From SLRI01 sp942491185 (GTDB lineage Bacteria > Pseudomonadota > Alphaproteobacteria > Geminicoccales > Geminicoccaceae): a DNA stretch of 64,000 bases. The notes under the pieces are model-generated. The model did not search any database and was not told the origin of the DNA. It worked only from the letters and a program-made list of their open reading frames with translations. The DNA lies in assembly GCA_942491185.1 (NCBI GenBank), contig CALOAB010000021.1, forward strand, positions 496,001-560,000, in the 5' to 3' direction. The position numbers and the translations under genes are program-made. The stretch's first letter is position 1, and each line of letters begins with the position of its first letter. Below, one piece after another: positions 31,901 through 39,811 of the stretch.

Positions 31901-33112
31901 TCATCCAGAGCCGCGCTGATACCCGTCGGCAAAGGCAATCCGCTCGGCGCCGATGAACCTGCCGATCCGCGCAATGTCGGCTTCGAGCGCCTGATCCCGC
32001 GCCTTCGACCGGCGCACGCCCTTCTCCCACCAGAGGCCCGTGACGTTGATCGTGCCACAGGCCCGGTCGTGCTTCATGTCGATCCGACCCACCAGCCGGT
32101 CGCCCTCGAGCAGCGGGAAGACGTAGTAGCCGTACTTGCGCCGGGCCTCGGGCACGAACACCTCGATCCGGTAATCGAAGCCGAACACATGCTCCAGCCG
32201 CCGCCGGTCGCGGATCAGCGGATCGAACGGGCTCAACAGCCGCACCCGCCGCGGCGGCTCCGGCAGGTCGTCCAGCCGCTCGAGCATCGCCGCCGGCATC
32301 AACGAAACCCGCGGCCCGGCACCATTCCACCCCTCGATCTCCACCTCGACCAGCTCACCACCCCGCTGCCGGGCACACCACGCCGCCGCCTCCTGCTTGG
32401 TGATGCTGGCCCAGAACGCCGCCATCTCGCCCGAGGTCGCAAAGCCCATCCGCGCGAACGCCGACCGGCAGGCCCACTCCACCAGCGCCTCATGGTCGAC
32501 CCCGCCCGGCCGGTGCTGATCCGGAATCACCCGCTCGACCAGGTCATAAACCTTCTGGAACCCCTCACGCCGGGCAACCGCCAGCTCACCCGTCCGCCAG
32601 AGAAACTCCAGCGCCGCCTTCGATGGATGCCACTGCCACCAGCCACCCGCCGCACCGCCTGCACGCGGCTCGGCCAGCTCCCGCGCCAGCAGCGGCCCCT
32701 CCCTCGACACCCGCTCGCGAACCTCGTCGACCACCGCCTCGAACGGCGACCCGTGCCAAAGCCGCCACCGCTCCCGCATCCGCTCGTGCTCGCGCTCGAA
32801 CCGCAGCTGCCAGTAACGAAAATACGCGCTCGGAATGACCGCCGCATCATGCGTCCAGTTCTCGAACAAAGCCCGGTCGTCATGCAGCAACCGCTCGAAA
32901 TCACGCCGCCGATACCCATCCGAGCGCGCCAGCAGGATCATGTGATGCGCACGCTCGACCGTGTTGATGCTGTCGACCTGCACATAACCCAACCGATCGA
33001 TCAGCTCCGCCAGCCCACGCCGATCCATCCGCCGCCGCAACGGCCGACTCAACCCATAAAGCTCGAGCAACAGCAACCGCGCCCGACGATTGGTAACCCG
33101 CACCCTCCTCAA
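31901..33112 (-). CDS. YcaQ/AlkX-like winged-helix DNA glycosylase
   Basis: A 403-residue protein of the HTH_42/YcaQ family, which unhooks DNA interstrand crosslinks and removes bulky alkyl adducts. The catalytic loop motif Q-x-D is present in YVQVDSINTVERAHHMILLA. Other family blocks are FENWTHDAAVIPSAYFRYWQ, LLSPFDPLIRDRRRLEHVFG, FDYRIEVFVPEARRKYGYYV and FPLLEGDRLVGRIDMKHDRA. Length and order of blocks are normal for the subfamily. The ATG at 33112 gives MRRVRVTNRRARLLLLELYG. Codons are extremely GC-rich, which creates a long proline-rich false frame on the opposite strand. Confidence 0.9.
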   Translation of the reverse strand: MRRVRVTNRRARLLLLELYGLSRPLRRRMDRRGLAELIDRLGYVQVDSINTVERAHHMILLARSDGYRRRDFERLLHDDRALFENWTHDAAVIPSAYFRYWQLRFEREHERMRERWRLWHGSPFEAVVDEVRERVSREGPLLARELAEPRAGGAAGGWWQWHPSKAALEFLWRTGELAVARREGFQKVYDLVERVIPDQHRPGGVDHEALVEWACRSAFARMGFATSGEMAAFWASITKQEAAAWCARQRGGELVEVEIEGWNGAGPRVSLMPAAMLERLDDLPEPPRRVRLLSPFDPLIRDRRRLEHVFGFDYRIEVFVPEARRKYGYYVFPLLEGDRLVGRIDMKHDRACGTINVTGLWWEKGVRRSKARDQALEADIARIGRFIGAERIAFADGYQRGSG

Positions 33113-33170
33113 TCCCAGCTCCCCCTGTGCCCGCTCACTCTACAGGCCAATGGAAAACCGGACAAAGATG

Positions 33171-33192
33171 CGAGGAGGATGATGCTCCTCCT
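33171..33192. repeat. GCGAGGAGG hairpin, copy 2 (imperfect)
   Basis: Related to the hairpins at 31468 and 36291: GAGGAG (33172-33177) pairs with CTCCTC (33185-33190) across GATGATG, with an alternative register AGGAGG/CCTCCT. It lies just left of the IS110 remnant and low-GC island, whose right side carries copy 3. Confidence 0.5.
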
Positions 33193-33329
33193 TCTGGTAG
33201 ATTGCCGGCTGCGGTGGCGGGGCCCGGATCCTGAGGTTGGTCGGCCGCCTGGGCCCGGCCGTCGTTCCATCGAACCCGAACAGTCGCCAGGGCCGCGAGG
33301 CGAGCCCGTTTCGGCAAGGATGGGATCGG

Positions 33330-34060
33330 ATGGACAAGGTCATCGGTGCGGTCAGCAGTGAGATCGTTGTCGGGATCGACGTGTCGAAGCTGCGCCTGGA
33401 CGTTCACGTGCTACCGGCTGGCGAGGCCCGGGGGGGGGGGGCGGCGAGATCCGCCGCCGAGGAATATATCCGGCCGTCGAGGTCGAAGGCGCAGTGGTGG
33501 TGTCAATTCCGGCGCGGTTCGGGCGTTCTGCGCAGACAGTTCGGCAAAGGCCATCGCGGCCCCGATCGTGCATTTCTCCCTGTTATGCGCTGGCCTCCAA
33601 GCACGTCGAGAACACTACGCCGACACCCTGGCGTGACCGACCTGATCCCGCTGCGCCGGAAGATTCATCCAGATCATCGGCGCCGACGCCAGCTATACAG
33701 AATCGGGCTTCGGGGCGTGAAGAGGGGCATCGAACTCTCCTCGGAGCCCTGAAAGATCGGACTGGCCGAGACCAACTGAGAGATCGCGTGGCTACTTTCG
33801 CACTCGCCATGGTGGCGCCGAGCCGAGGATCTCCTCAGCCTCGGTTCCCGGCTTGCCTACCACCGCCCGCACCCTCCTCGCCGAGCTGCCCGAGCTGGCA
33901 TCCGCCCTCGCCAGAGCCGCTGCCTTGGCCGGCCTCGCTCCCTTCACCCGACATCCGGCCAGTGGCGTGGCAAGGCGTGCCTCGGCGGTGCAGACGCACC
34001 GGCGGACCGCACTCGTGACCGCAGCTCTCGTCGCTGCCCACACAATCCAGTCTAGGCCTT
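33330..34060 (+). pseudogene. Decayed IS110-family transposase
   Basis: The N-terminus is recognisable: MDKVIGAVSSEIVVGIDVSK then LRLDVHVLPAGE, with the first DEDD-type acidic residue in GIDVSK. At 33430-33441 a run of twelve G bases breaks the frame. Another frame continues with VRAFC and VHFSLL, matching the middle of the catalytic domain, and from 33853 a third gives TARTLLAELPELASALARAA, LAGLAPFTRHPASG and TALVTAALVAAH, the C-terminal Transposase_20 region. No serine of the C-terminal active site can be placed with certainty, and several frameshifts separate the pieces, so the element is dead. Its ends could not be defined. Confidence 0.85.
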
Positions 34061-34381
34061 CTCGACCGTCTCAGTGCCACCAGATAGCCCCAGAGCTCCT
34101 GACGCCGTCGCCGGACAGAGCTCCTCCCATCCGCATCGCCATATCGGGGACGAACAAACCGTGGCAAACCGACCGGACCCGAAAGACTGCCCATCGCCAT
34201 CCAGGCGGCCATGTGGGCGGCATGGCAGACAGATCGGCATTAGTCCTTGCCGGTCACGACGGAATATCCAAAGTCCAAATGGACGGTGTCCCATCATCGG
34301 ATGACGAAATGATCGGTGTAGTTACCCCCTGATGCTCGCAACAGTGACCAGTAAGATTTGGGCATCGTCGCTAACGTTTCA

Positions 34382-34648
34382 TCATCTGCACTTCCTTCTC
34401 ATAGCGATCCATCCTCCAGAAATTTCATATTCTCCAGCCGCAAGATCCCTCACGCTGAAAAAGCCCGCGGAAGCGCACAAGTAAGCTGTAGGATTGATCG
34501 TGAAAAATTCCACTGAACTATCATCGACATCCCTTGCACGTTCGACTATGACCAGATATGTTCGACAATTGTTAGCTGTGCTCTCAAGCTTGTCATTCAG
34601 AGTATATCGAACAATGCCACGAAATGCCAACGACTGCGTCTCGGCCAT
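34382..34648 (-). CDS. Hypothetical protein, possibly spurious
   Basis: An 88-residue frame with protein-like composition (RGIVRYTLNDKLESTANNCR, YLVIVERARDVDDSSVEFFT, FFSVRDLAAGEYEISGGW), suggesting a small beta-rich domain or a fragment of one. There is no strong ribosome site before the ATG at 34648. It sits at the left of a gene-poor stretch with GC content far below its surroundings, so if real it was acquired from elsewhere. No family recognised. Confidence 0.3.
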   Translation of the reverse strand: MAETQSLAFRGIVRYTLNDKLESTANNCRTYLVIVERARDVDDSSVEFFTINPTAYLCASAGFFSVRDLAAGEYEISGGWIAMRRKCR

Positions 34649-36290
34649 AGGTCTTAATGATCCATATAGCGAGCCCCAATGACCGAATTAGTTGATCCAG
34701 CCCAGATGATTGTTCTCCATTAGAACCGAAGCAGACGATTAACTTCAATCGGTTCTTGGCTCTGCGAGTCTCGAGAAAACAATATCAGACAGCTTAGCAT
34801 GCATTAGGATTCTGCGAGCAGTTAGGCCATGATGGTGCCAGTTACTTTGCTTCGTGTAATTTTACTCCTGATGACCGCATGGCCCTAGCGACGCCGCTCA
34901 ACATCGTAGTTCTGGGCCAGAGAAGTTCCAATTTTCTTGCGCAGATCAGCGGGTCATGGATTATGCGGCTCGAGCGAAGGTTGCTTTAGTAGCTGCATGC
35001 AGCATGTCATCACTGAACCATTTCACTCGAGTTCCTCCAACTCGAGGCCGAACGTGGCAATCCGCTCGCGATTCTGCCAGAGCACGATGTTATTGAGCAC
35101 TAAAACCTGGAGAATGCAACGAGTTCATTCCACCGGATAATTCCATACGATCTGATAGTCGAACTCCCTGGCGACTCAATACTGTGGCGACATTTGATTA
35201 CATTTCGGCTGTACACCCTCGGGCTCGACGGACCTCGGATTGATCAAGAAAACTCGATTAGCAAAGTATCGTCGAAGACGAGCGCTTCACGGTTAAATAA
35301 CGTGAGATAAAAACAAATCCAGCACCGTGTGGGTCCGCGCGCTTAAGTAGTATCTTTTTAGCCTTCTTTATAATGCATTCCGATGTACTCTAGTGTCAAT
35401 GCGCTCTCCTTAAATGTTTTTTTCGAGATCCAAGTAGTGATTTCCAGACTTCCACTGGCACGCTTTTCGACAACCGTGCTGAACGCCGTCCATCCGCCAT
35501 ATGGCGGAATAGTGTTTTGCGGAAAATACGATCCGGGTCATTTGAGCTGAAATTGAAAAGGGGTTCCTATCCGTCTCCCGATTTTGGTTTTCGAAAACGT
35601 TTTTCCACCAGGTATGCTCGCATTGAACGCCTAGATAATGTCCTCGAGTAAGTTGTTCAACATGCCACCGTATCACGCAAGGCTATCCGCGCTTGCGGTG
35701 ACCTCAATTAGAAAGTCTCATCGAGATAACTGACTGTTCTGTACATGTCCAATCCCCTGAACCGCCGTACATGTGCCATCGTACTCACAATGACCTCAAC
35801 AAGAGCCGGATGCGTAGTGATACACTTTGCCGTCATGGCAATGCGACAAGTCCCTGGAGTCGTCTAGATGGAGGTGCTTCCAAACCCTCATTCTAGGAAT
35901 ACTTGAGGAATACCCCTTTCACTGGGCAGGGCATATTTCGATCGTTGCACCCGACAGAAGGGTTACCGCCTCTTTACGGCTAGTCGTCCCAAAACGGCCT
36001 GCAGCAACGCCAATAGCTAGTGCAGAAGCATCCGTCGCCTCAACTAATGTGCAGCCCTGGATCTGAAAAGCGCCATTCGTTGGGACCTACAGGGCTCACT
36101 TCCCGTTTTAGGCGACGGCGTTGCCAAGCTGGGCCAAAGGTGCGCGGCACCTCACTTCTGGCCTCTTCTAGCTAGGGAGGGAGACCTCCCTCCTTAACCC
36201 TTTACCCTCCGTCGCCACCAAGCGGCTTCTGAAACCCGATTGTTCTGCCAAGCCGTTCACACGGCCACCAGCCCAAAGTGACGGTGGAGC
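34649..36290. other. Gene-poor, low-GC stretch of foreign composition
   Basis: About 1.6 kb of clearly AT-richer sequence than either flank. Short frames exist on both strands but none has a convincing start, codon pattern or recognisable motif; a minus-strand 88-codon frame at 35410-35676 is the longest. No tRNA, rRNA or CRISPR-like repeat was seen. It probably represents decayed mobile DNA. From about 36060 the composition returns towards that of the chromosome. Confidence 0.6.
36174..36191. terminator. AGGGAGG hairpin
   Basis: AGGGAGG (36174-36180) and CCTCCCT (36185-36191) enclose a GAGA tetraloop, followed by TCCTTAACCC. A smaller hairpin, GGTGC-GCG-GCACC, lies at 36139-36151. They could end transcription coming from either direction in the island. 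Confidence 0.4.
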
Positions 36291-36313
36291 GCGAGGAGGA
36301 TCATCCTCCTCGC
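36291..36313. repeat. GCGAGGAGG hairpin, copy 3
   Basis: GCGAGGAGGA (36291-36300) and TCCTCCTCGC (36304-36313) form a perfect 10-bp stem with a TCA loop. It shares its arm with copies near 31468 and 33171, and together with copy 2 it brackets the island. Confidence 0.65.
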
Positions 36314-36362
36314 ATTCTTCCATAACGAACGCTTATCCCAACAAGCCCAGACGGCGCTTTTC

Positions 36363-36504
36363 GTTGCATATACCGCAACGGCCGCTCGGATTTGTTGCGT
36401 ATAGCGCAACGGAACCCGAGGTTTGTTGCGTATAGTGCAACGGGAACCTGAGAATGTCGCATATATCGATTCATAAGCGATGCTTATGTAGCATATATCG
36501 ACTC
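36363..36504. repeat. Array of five 17-bp palindrome-like repeats with 31-bp period
   Basis: Copies: GTTGCATATACCGCAAC (36363), GTTGCGTATAGCGCAAC (36394), GTTGCGTATAGTGCAAC (36425), GTCGCATATATCGATTC (36456), GTAGCATATATCGACTC (36488). Starts are 31, 31, 31 and 32 bp apart. The first three are inverted repeats (GTTGC/GCAAC around a seven-base centre); the last two keep the left arm and centre but lose the right arm. Spacers two and three share GGAACCYGAG; spacer four is itself a palindrome (ATAAGC-GAT-GCTTAT). The regular spacing, three DNA turns, suggests a cooperative protein-binding site. No coding potential. Confidence 0.85.
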
Positions 36505-36513
36505 ATTCGGGGG

Positions 36514-36621
36514 AAACGAACCCGGGAACGACGCCTTTGGGCTACGAACGAACCTGCCGAATCGACGAACGAACCCGGGAATCCGACGATCGAACCTGGG
36601 CTTTGACGAACGAACCCGAGG
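36514..36621. repeat. Direct-repeat array, core GACGAACGAACCYGGG, about 21-bp period
   Basis: The core GAACCC/GAACCT occurs at 36518, 36550, 36571, 36592 and 36612. The last four are 21, 21 and 20 bp apart, with the fuller unit GACGAACGAACCCGGGA best seen at 36564-36580. Spacing and length resemble plasmid iterons or a multi-site operator, but no replication gene is present nearby. The array directly follows the palindrome array and shares the GGAACCYG word with its spacers. Confidence 0.75.
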
Positions 36622-36792
36622 GTACGGTTTGTCGCACCCTCCCACTCCAAGTGGCTCAGATCATAGCATGAATCGCGGTGCGGTGCAGCTTGGCCGTTGC
36701 TTGGGCTGGAGAGCCGGTAAGAATCGCCGAAGGAACCCGAGCGTGCGCTTGACCTCAGCCGGCCAATCAGACTATAATCCTATGTACGACGA

Positions 36793-38136
36793 CTAGACCC
36801 AGGGGCAGTTGGAGTTGCGGTCGCCGAAGGTTCGGCCGGCGGCGTAGCGGCCGAGGCTGAAGGGGGCGAGCGCCGTGCTGGTTTCGCCGGTGACCAGCTC
36901 GTCGGCGAGGAGCTTGCCGACGCCGATCATCTTGAAGCCGTGATTGCTGTCGGCGACCATGTAGGCGTTGGAAGCCACCCAGTCGAAGATCGGCACGTTG
37001 TCCGGCGTGAAGGCGCCGATGCCGCCGTTCGGGCGCTCCTTGTAGTGGGCGCGGCAGCCCTTGAAGCGGTCCATGAGGTAGGCCAGCGTGGCGCAGTAGT
37101 AGTCGGGGAACCAGTCGTCCGCCTGGTAGAGCGGGTTGGCGTGGCCATAGGGGTCGAGCATGGCCTCCGGGCCGATCTTGATGGGGATGGTCCCGCCCTG
37201 CACGCCCGGTGCGCCCACCCGCTCCGCGGCGTAGCGGACATAGGTGTAGAAGTGCTGGTCGGGGAATTCCCGGCCGTCCTCGGTGACCACGGGCGTGTTC
37301 ATCAGCTCGACATGCAGGACCGGCGGGTCGCGGTCGTCGGCCGTTCGATAGGAGCCAGCGCCATTGAGATAGACCTCGCCTTCGAGCAGCCGCCAGAAGG
37401 TCCACATGTCCTGGCCCGAGGCCACCCCGCCATCCGGGTAGTGGAGGTCGAGGGTGGCCGGCTTGCCCAGCCATTCCCAGTGCTTCTGCACCCAGGCGCC
37501 GGCACAGATCACCACCATCTCGGCCTTGATCGTGCCCTGGTTGGTGATGACGCCGGTGATCTGGTCGCCGGTCCGATCGTAGCCCTGGACCTCGACGCCT
37601 GAGCGCATGTCGACGCCCCACTGCCGGCACTTGCCCGCGAGGCCGGCGATGGCGGTGTGGGTGCCGGCATAGCCGGACGGCTTCTCGTGCAGGACGCAGT
37701 CGGCGCGCTCGGTGTTGAAGTCCGGCCAGAGCCCCTTGAGGAAGGCCTTGGCGTCCTTGCCCAGATAGACGTCGGAGGCATAGCCGGCGTCGTTCTGGCT
37801 CTTGTGCATGGTCTCGTAGTCGGCCGACTGGTTGGCCTCGCCGACCGAGACGTAGCCCACCTGCTGGAAGCCGAAATTGACCGGATCGGACTGCCAGACA
37901 TCGACCGAATGGCGCAGGATCGTGTGCAGCGGGCTGGTCATGTAGAGGTTGCGGACACAGCCGCAGGCCACGCCCGTGGCGCCAGCACCAGGGCCGGTCT
38001 TGTCGACCAGCAGCACGTCCGAGCCCTTGCCGCGGCCGGTCTGCTCGAGCTTCATGGCGAGGTGCCAGGCGGTCGAGAGGCCGTGTATGCCAGCACCCAC
38101 GACGAGGTAGCGAACGCTGCTCGGAAGGTCACTCAT
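36793..38136 (-). CDS. FAD-dependent oxidoreductase (DAO/sarcosine oxidase beta-like)
   Basis: A 447-residue flavoprotein of the D-amino-acid/sarcosine oxidase family. The FAD Rossmann motif is YLVVGAGIHGLSTAWHLA (GxGxxG at residues 14-19). Later landmarks are DKTGPGAGATGVACGCVRNL, MVVICAGAWVQKHW and the C-terminal GIGAFTPDNVPIFDWVASNA, followed by SNHGFKMIGVGKLLADELV. Such enzymes oxidise secondary or tertiary N-methyl amines such as sarcosine or dimethylglycine. The gene starts at 38136, 26 bp after the MttB-type methyltransferase gene, so the pair likely acts on one N-methylated substrate. The exact substrate is inference. The region downstream is the repeat array. Confidence 0.88.
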   Translation of the reverse strand: MSDLPSSVRYLVVGAGIHGLSTAWHLAMKLEQTGRGKGSDVLLVDKTGPGAGATGVACGCVRNLYMTSPLHTILRHSVDVWQSDPVNFGFQQVGYVSVGEANQSADYETMHKSQNDAGYASDVYLGKDAKAFLKGLWPDFNTERADCVLHEKPSGYAGTHTAIAGLAGKCRQWGVDMRSGVEVQGYDRTGDQITGVITNQGTIKAEMVVICAGAWVQKHWEWLGKPATLDLHYPDGGVASGQDMWTFWRLLEGEVYLNGAGSYRTADDRDPPVLHVELMNTPVVTEDGREFPDQHFYTYVRYAAERVGAPGVQGGTIPIKIGPEAMLDPYGHANPLYQADDWFPDYYCATLAYLMDRFKGCRAHYKERPNGGIGAFTPDNVPIFDWVASNAYMVADSNHGFKMIGVGKLLADELVTGETSTALAPFSLGRYAAGRTFGDRNSNCPWV

Positions 38137-38161
38137 CCTGCTGATTCCATTGGCTTAAAAG

Positions 38162-39688
38162 TCATTCGGAGAGCACCCCGCCCTCGCGCTTGCGGCGCTC
38201 GACGAAGGCATCGATGGCCTCCTTGCGCCCCGGATCGAGCGGCGGCTGCTCATAACCTGCGAGCAGCGCCTTGGCCCGCTCATTGGCATGCCGCGCCGCA
38301 TCCGGCGCGCCCGCCTCCTGCCAGCTCTCGAAGTTGCGCCAGTCCGAGATCATGGGCGCGTAGAAGGCGTTCTCGAAGCGGGCAAGTGTATGCGCCGCCC
38401 CGAAAAAATGCCCCCCGGGCCCGACCTCGCGGACGGCGTCCAGCCCCAGCGTGTCGTCGTCGATGGCAATGGGCGTGAGGCACTCGCGGATCATCTGGAT
38501 CAGCTCCGCATCCAGCACCGCCTTCTCCAGCGAGCAGACCAGCCCGCCCTCCAGCCAGCCGGCCGCATGCTTGACGAAGTTGACCCCGCCGGCGACGCAG
38601 GCCCAAAGGCTGAACATCGACTCGTAGGCCGCCTGCGCATCCACGGAATTGGCGGCATTGGCGTTGGAGCCGCGATAGGGCAGCCCCCAGCGCCGCGCCA
38701 GCTGGCCGCTGATCACGGTGGCCCGGAAGAACTCCGGCGTGCCGAAGGCCGGCGCCCCGGACTTCATGTCCACGTTCGACGTGAAACCCCCGTAGACACA
38801 GGGCGCACCGGCATGGATCATCTGGTAGAAGGCGATCCCCGCCAGCGCCTCGGCATGCTGCTGGGCCAGCGCGCCTGCCACCGTCGCCGGCGCCATGGCG
38901 CCCGAGAGCGTGAAGGGCGTGATCACCACGCACTGGTTGCGCGGCGCCAGCTCCAGCATCCCCTGGATCATCGGCCCATCGAGCCGGAGCGGCGAGCTGG
39001 TGTTGATGATCGAGATCAGCCGCGGTGCCTCGGCCAGCTCGGCGTCGTCGAGCCCGTAGCCGAGCTTGACGATCTCGACCGCATCCAGGATCCGCGTGCG
39101 GCCGAGCGAGTAGGCGTGGACGGCCTTGGTGCCGAGCTCGACGAAGGCGCGCTGGCAGTCGAGATGGCGGGTCGGCGCCGGCAGATCGACGGGCTCGACC
39201 GGGTAGCCGCCGAACACGTGCACCGCGTTCATCGCCTCGCCGAGCCGCACGAACCGGCAGAAATCCTCGAACGACCCGGGCCGTCGGCCGGCGTCGAGGT
39301 CCGAGCAATTGGGCGCCGAGGCGATCAGCGAGAAGACCATCTCGCGCCCGCCGAAGCCGACATCATGCGCCGGATCGCGGGCCTTGAGCATGAACGTCGC
39401 CGGCGCCTTGCCGACCCAGTGGCGGATCACGTCACGCCCGAAGCGCACCCGCTGACTGCCCGGCTCGACCACAGCACCGCCGGCCGCGAGGATCGGCATC
39501 GCCTCGCCCGACAGGAAGTCGAGCCCGATCTCCTCGAGGATGGTGAAGGCTGCGTCGTCGATGGCATCGAGCTGCTCTGGCGCCAGCATCTCCCAGGGCG
39601 GAGCGGTGTTGAACACTCGGCTCCAGGGCAGCTGCTCGGCTCCGCCGCTGCGGTCCTTCCGTTCCCTGCCCCGACGATTGCGCGCCAT
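38162..39688 (-). CDS. Trimethylamine methyltransferase (MttB) family protein, non-pyrrolysine
   Basis: A 508-residue MttB-superfamily protein: LDAIDDAAFTILEEIGLDFL, VFSLIASAPNCSDLDAGRRP, then TRHLDCQRAFVELGTKAVHA, RNQCVVITPFTLSGAMAPAT and the C-terminal ARFENAFYAPMISDWRNFES. No in-frame TAG is present, so it is of the non-pyrrolysine type, members of which use quaternary amines such as glycine betaine, proline betaine or carnitine in other organisms. Such enzymes pass a methyl group to a corrinoid protein, but none is encoded nearby. It is the first gene of an operon with the FAD oxidoreductase. The start is the ATG at 39688. Confidence 0.88.
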   Translation of the reverse strand: MARNRRGRERKDRSGGAEQLPWSRVFNTAPPWEMLAPEQLDAIDDAAFTILEEIGLDFLSGEAMPILAAGGAVVEPGSQRVRFGRDVIRHWVGKAPATFMLKARDPAHDVGFGGREMVFSLIASAPNCSDLDAGRRPGSFEDFCRFVRLGEAMNAVHVFGGYPVEPVDLPAPTRHLDCQRAFVELGTKAVHAYSLGRTRILDAVEIVKLGYGLDDAELAEAPRLISIINTSSPLRLDGPMIQGMLELAPRNQCVVITPFTLSGAMAPATVAGALAQQHAEALAGIAFYQMIHAGAPCVYGGFTSNVDMKSGAPAFGTPEFFRATVISGQLARRWGLPYRGSNANAANSVDAQAAYESMFSLWACVAGGVNFVKHAAGWLEGGLVCSLEKAVLDAELIQMIRECLTPIAIDDDTLGLDAVREVGPGGHFFGAAHTLARFENAFYAPMISDWRNFESWQEAGAPDAARHANERAKALLAGYEQPPLDPGRKEAIDAFVERRKREGGVLSE

Positions 39689-39811
39689 GCCGTCTCCTGC
39701 CCGATGCAGCGACCGCTAGGCCGTCATGGCGCGCATGCAAAGCGCCGAACGCGACCAAAAGCCTCCATTTGCGACACAGGCTTGCCAGGGGTCGCCAGAA
39801 CGGCGCGCGTC

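Noticed and set aside
31865..33361. Plus-strand 498-codon proline/arginine-rich frame opposite the YcaQ-like gene
   Set aside because: Antisense to a clear DNA glycosylase gene; low-complexity composition and no domain.
33853..34332. Plus-strand 159-codon frame as an independent protein
   Set aside because: Its first half is the C-terminal piece of the broken IS110 transposase; the rest is read-through.
35410..35676. Minus-strand 88-codon frame in the low-GC stretch
   Set aside because: No ribosome site, no domain, composition like background; too weak to report as a gene.
36363..36621. CRISPR array
   Set aside because: Repeats are only 17 or ~16 bp, spacers are 14-15 bp and similar to each other, and no cas gene is nearby.
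38162..39688. Pyrrolysine-containing MttB
   Set aside because: There is no in-frame TAG in the gene, and no pyl genes are seen; it belongs to the non-pyrrolysine group.
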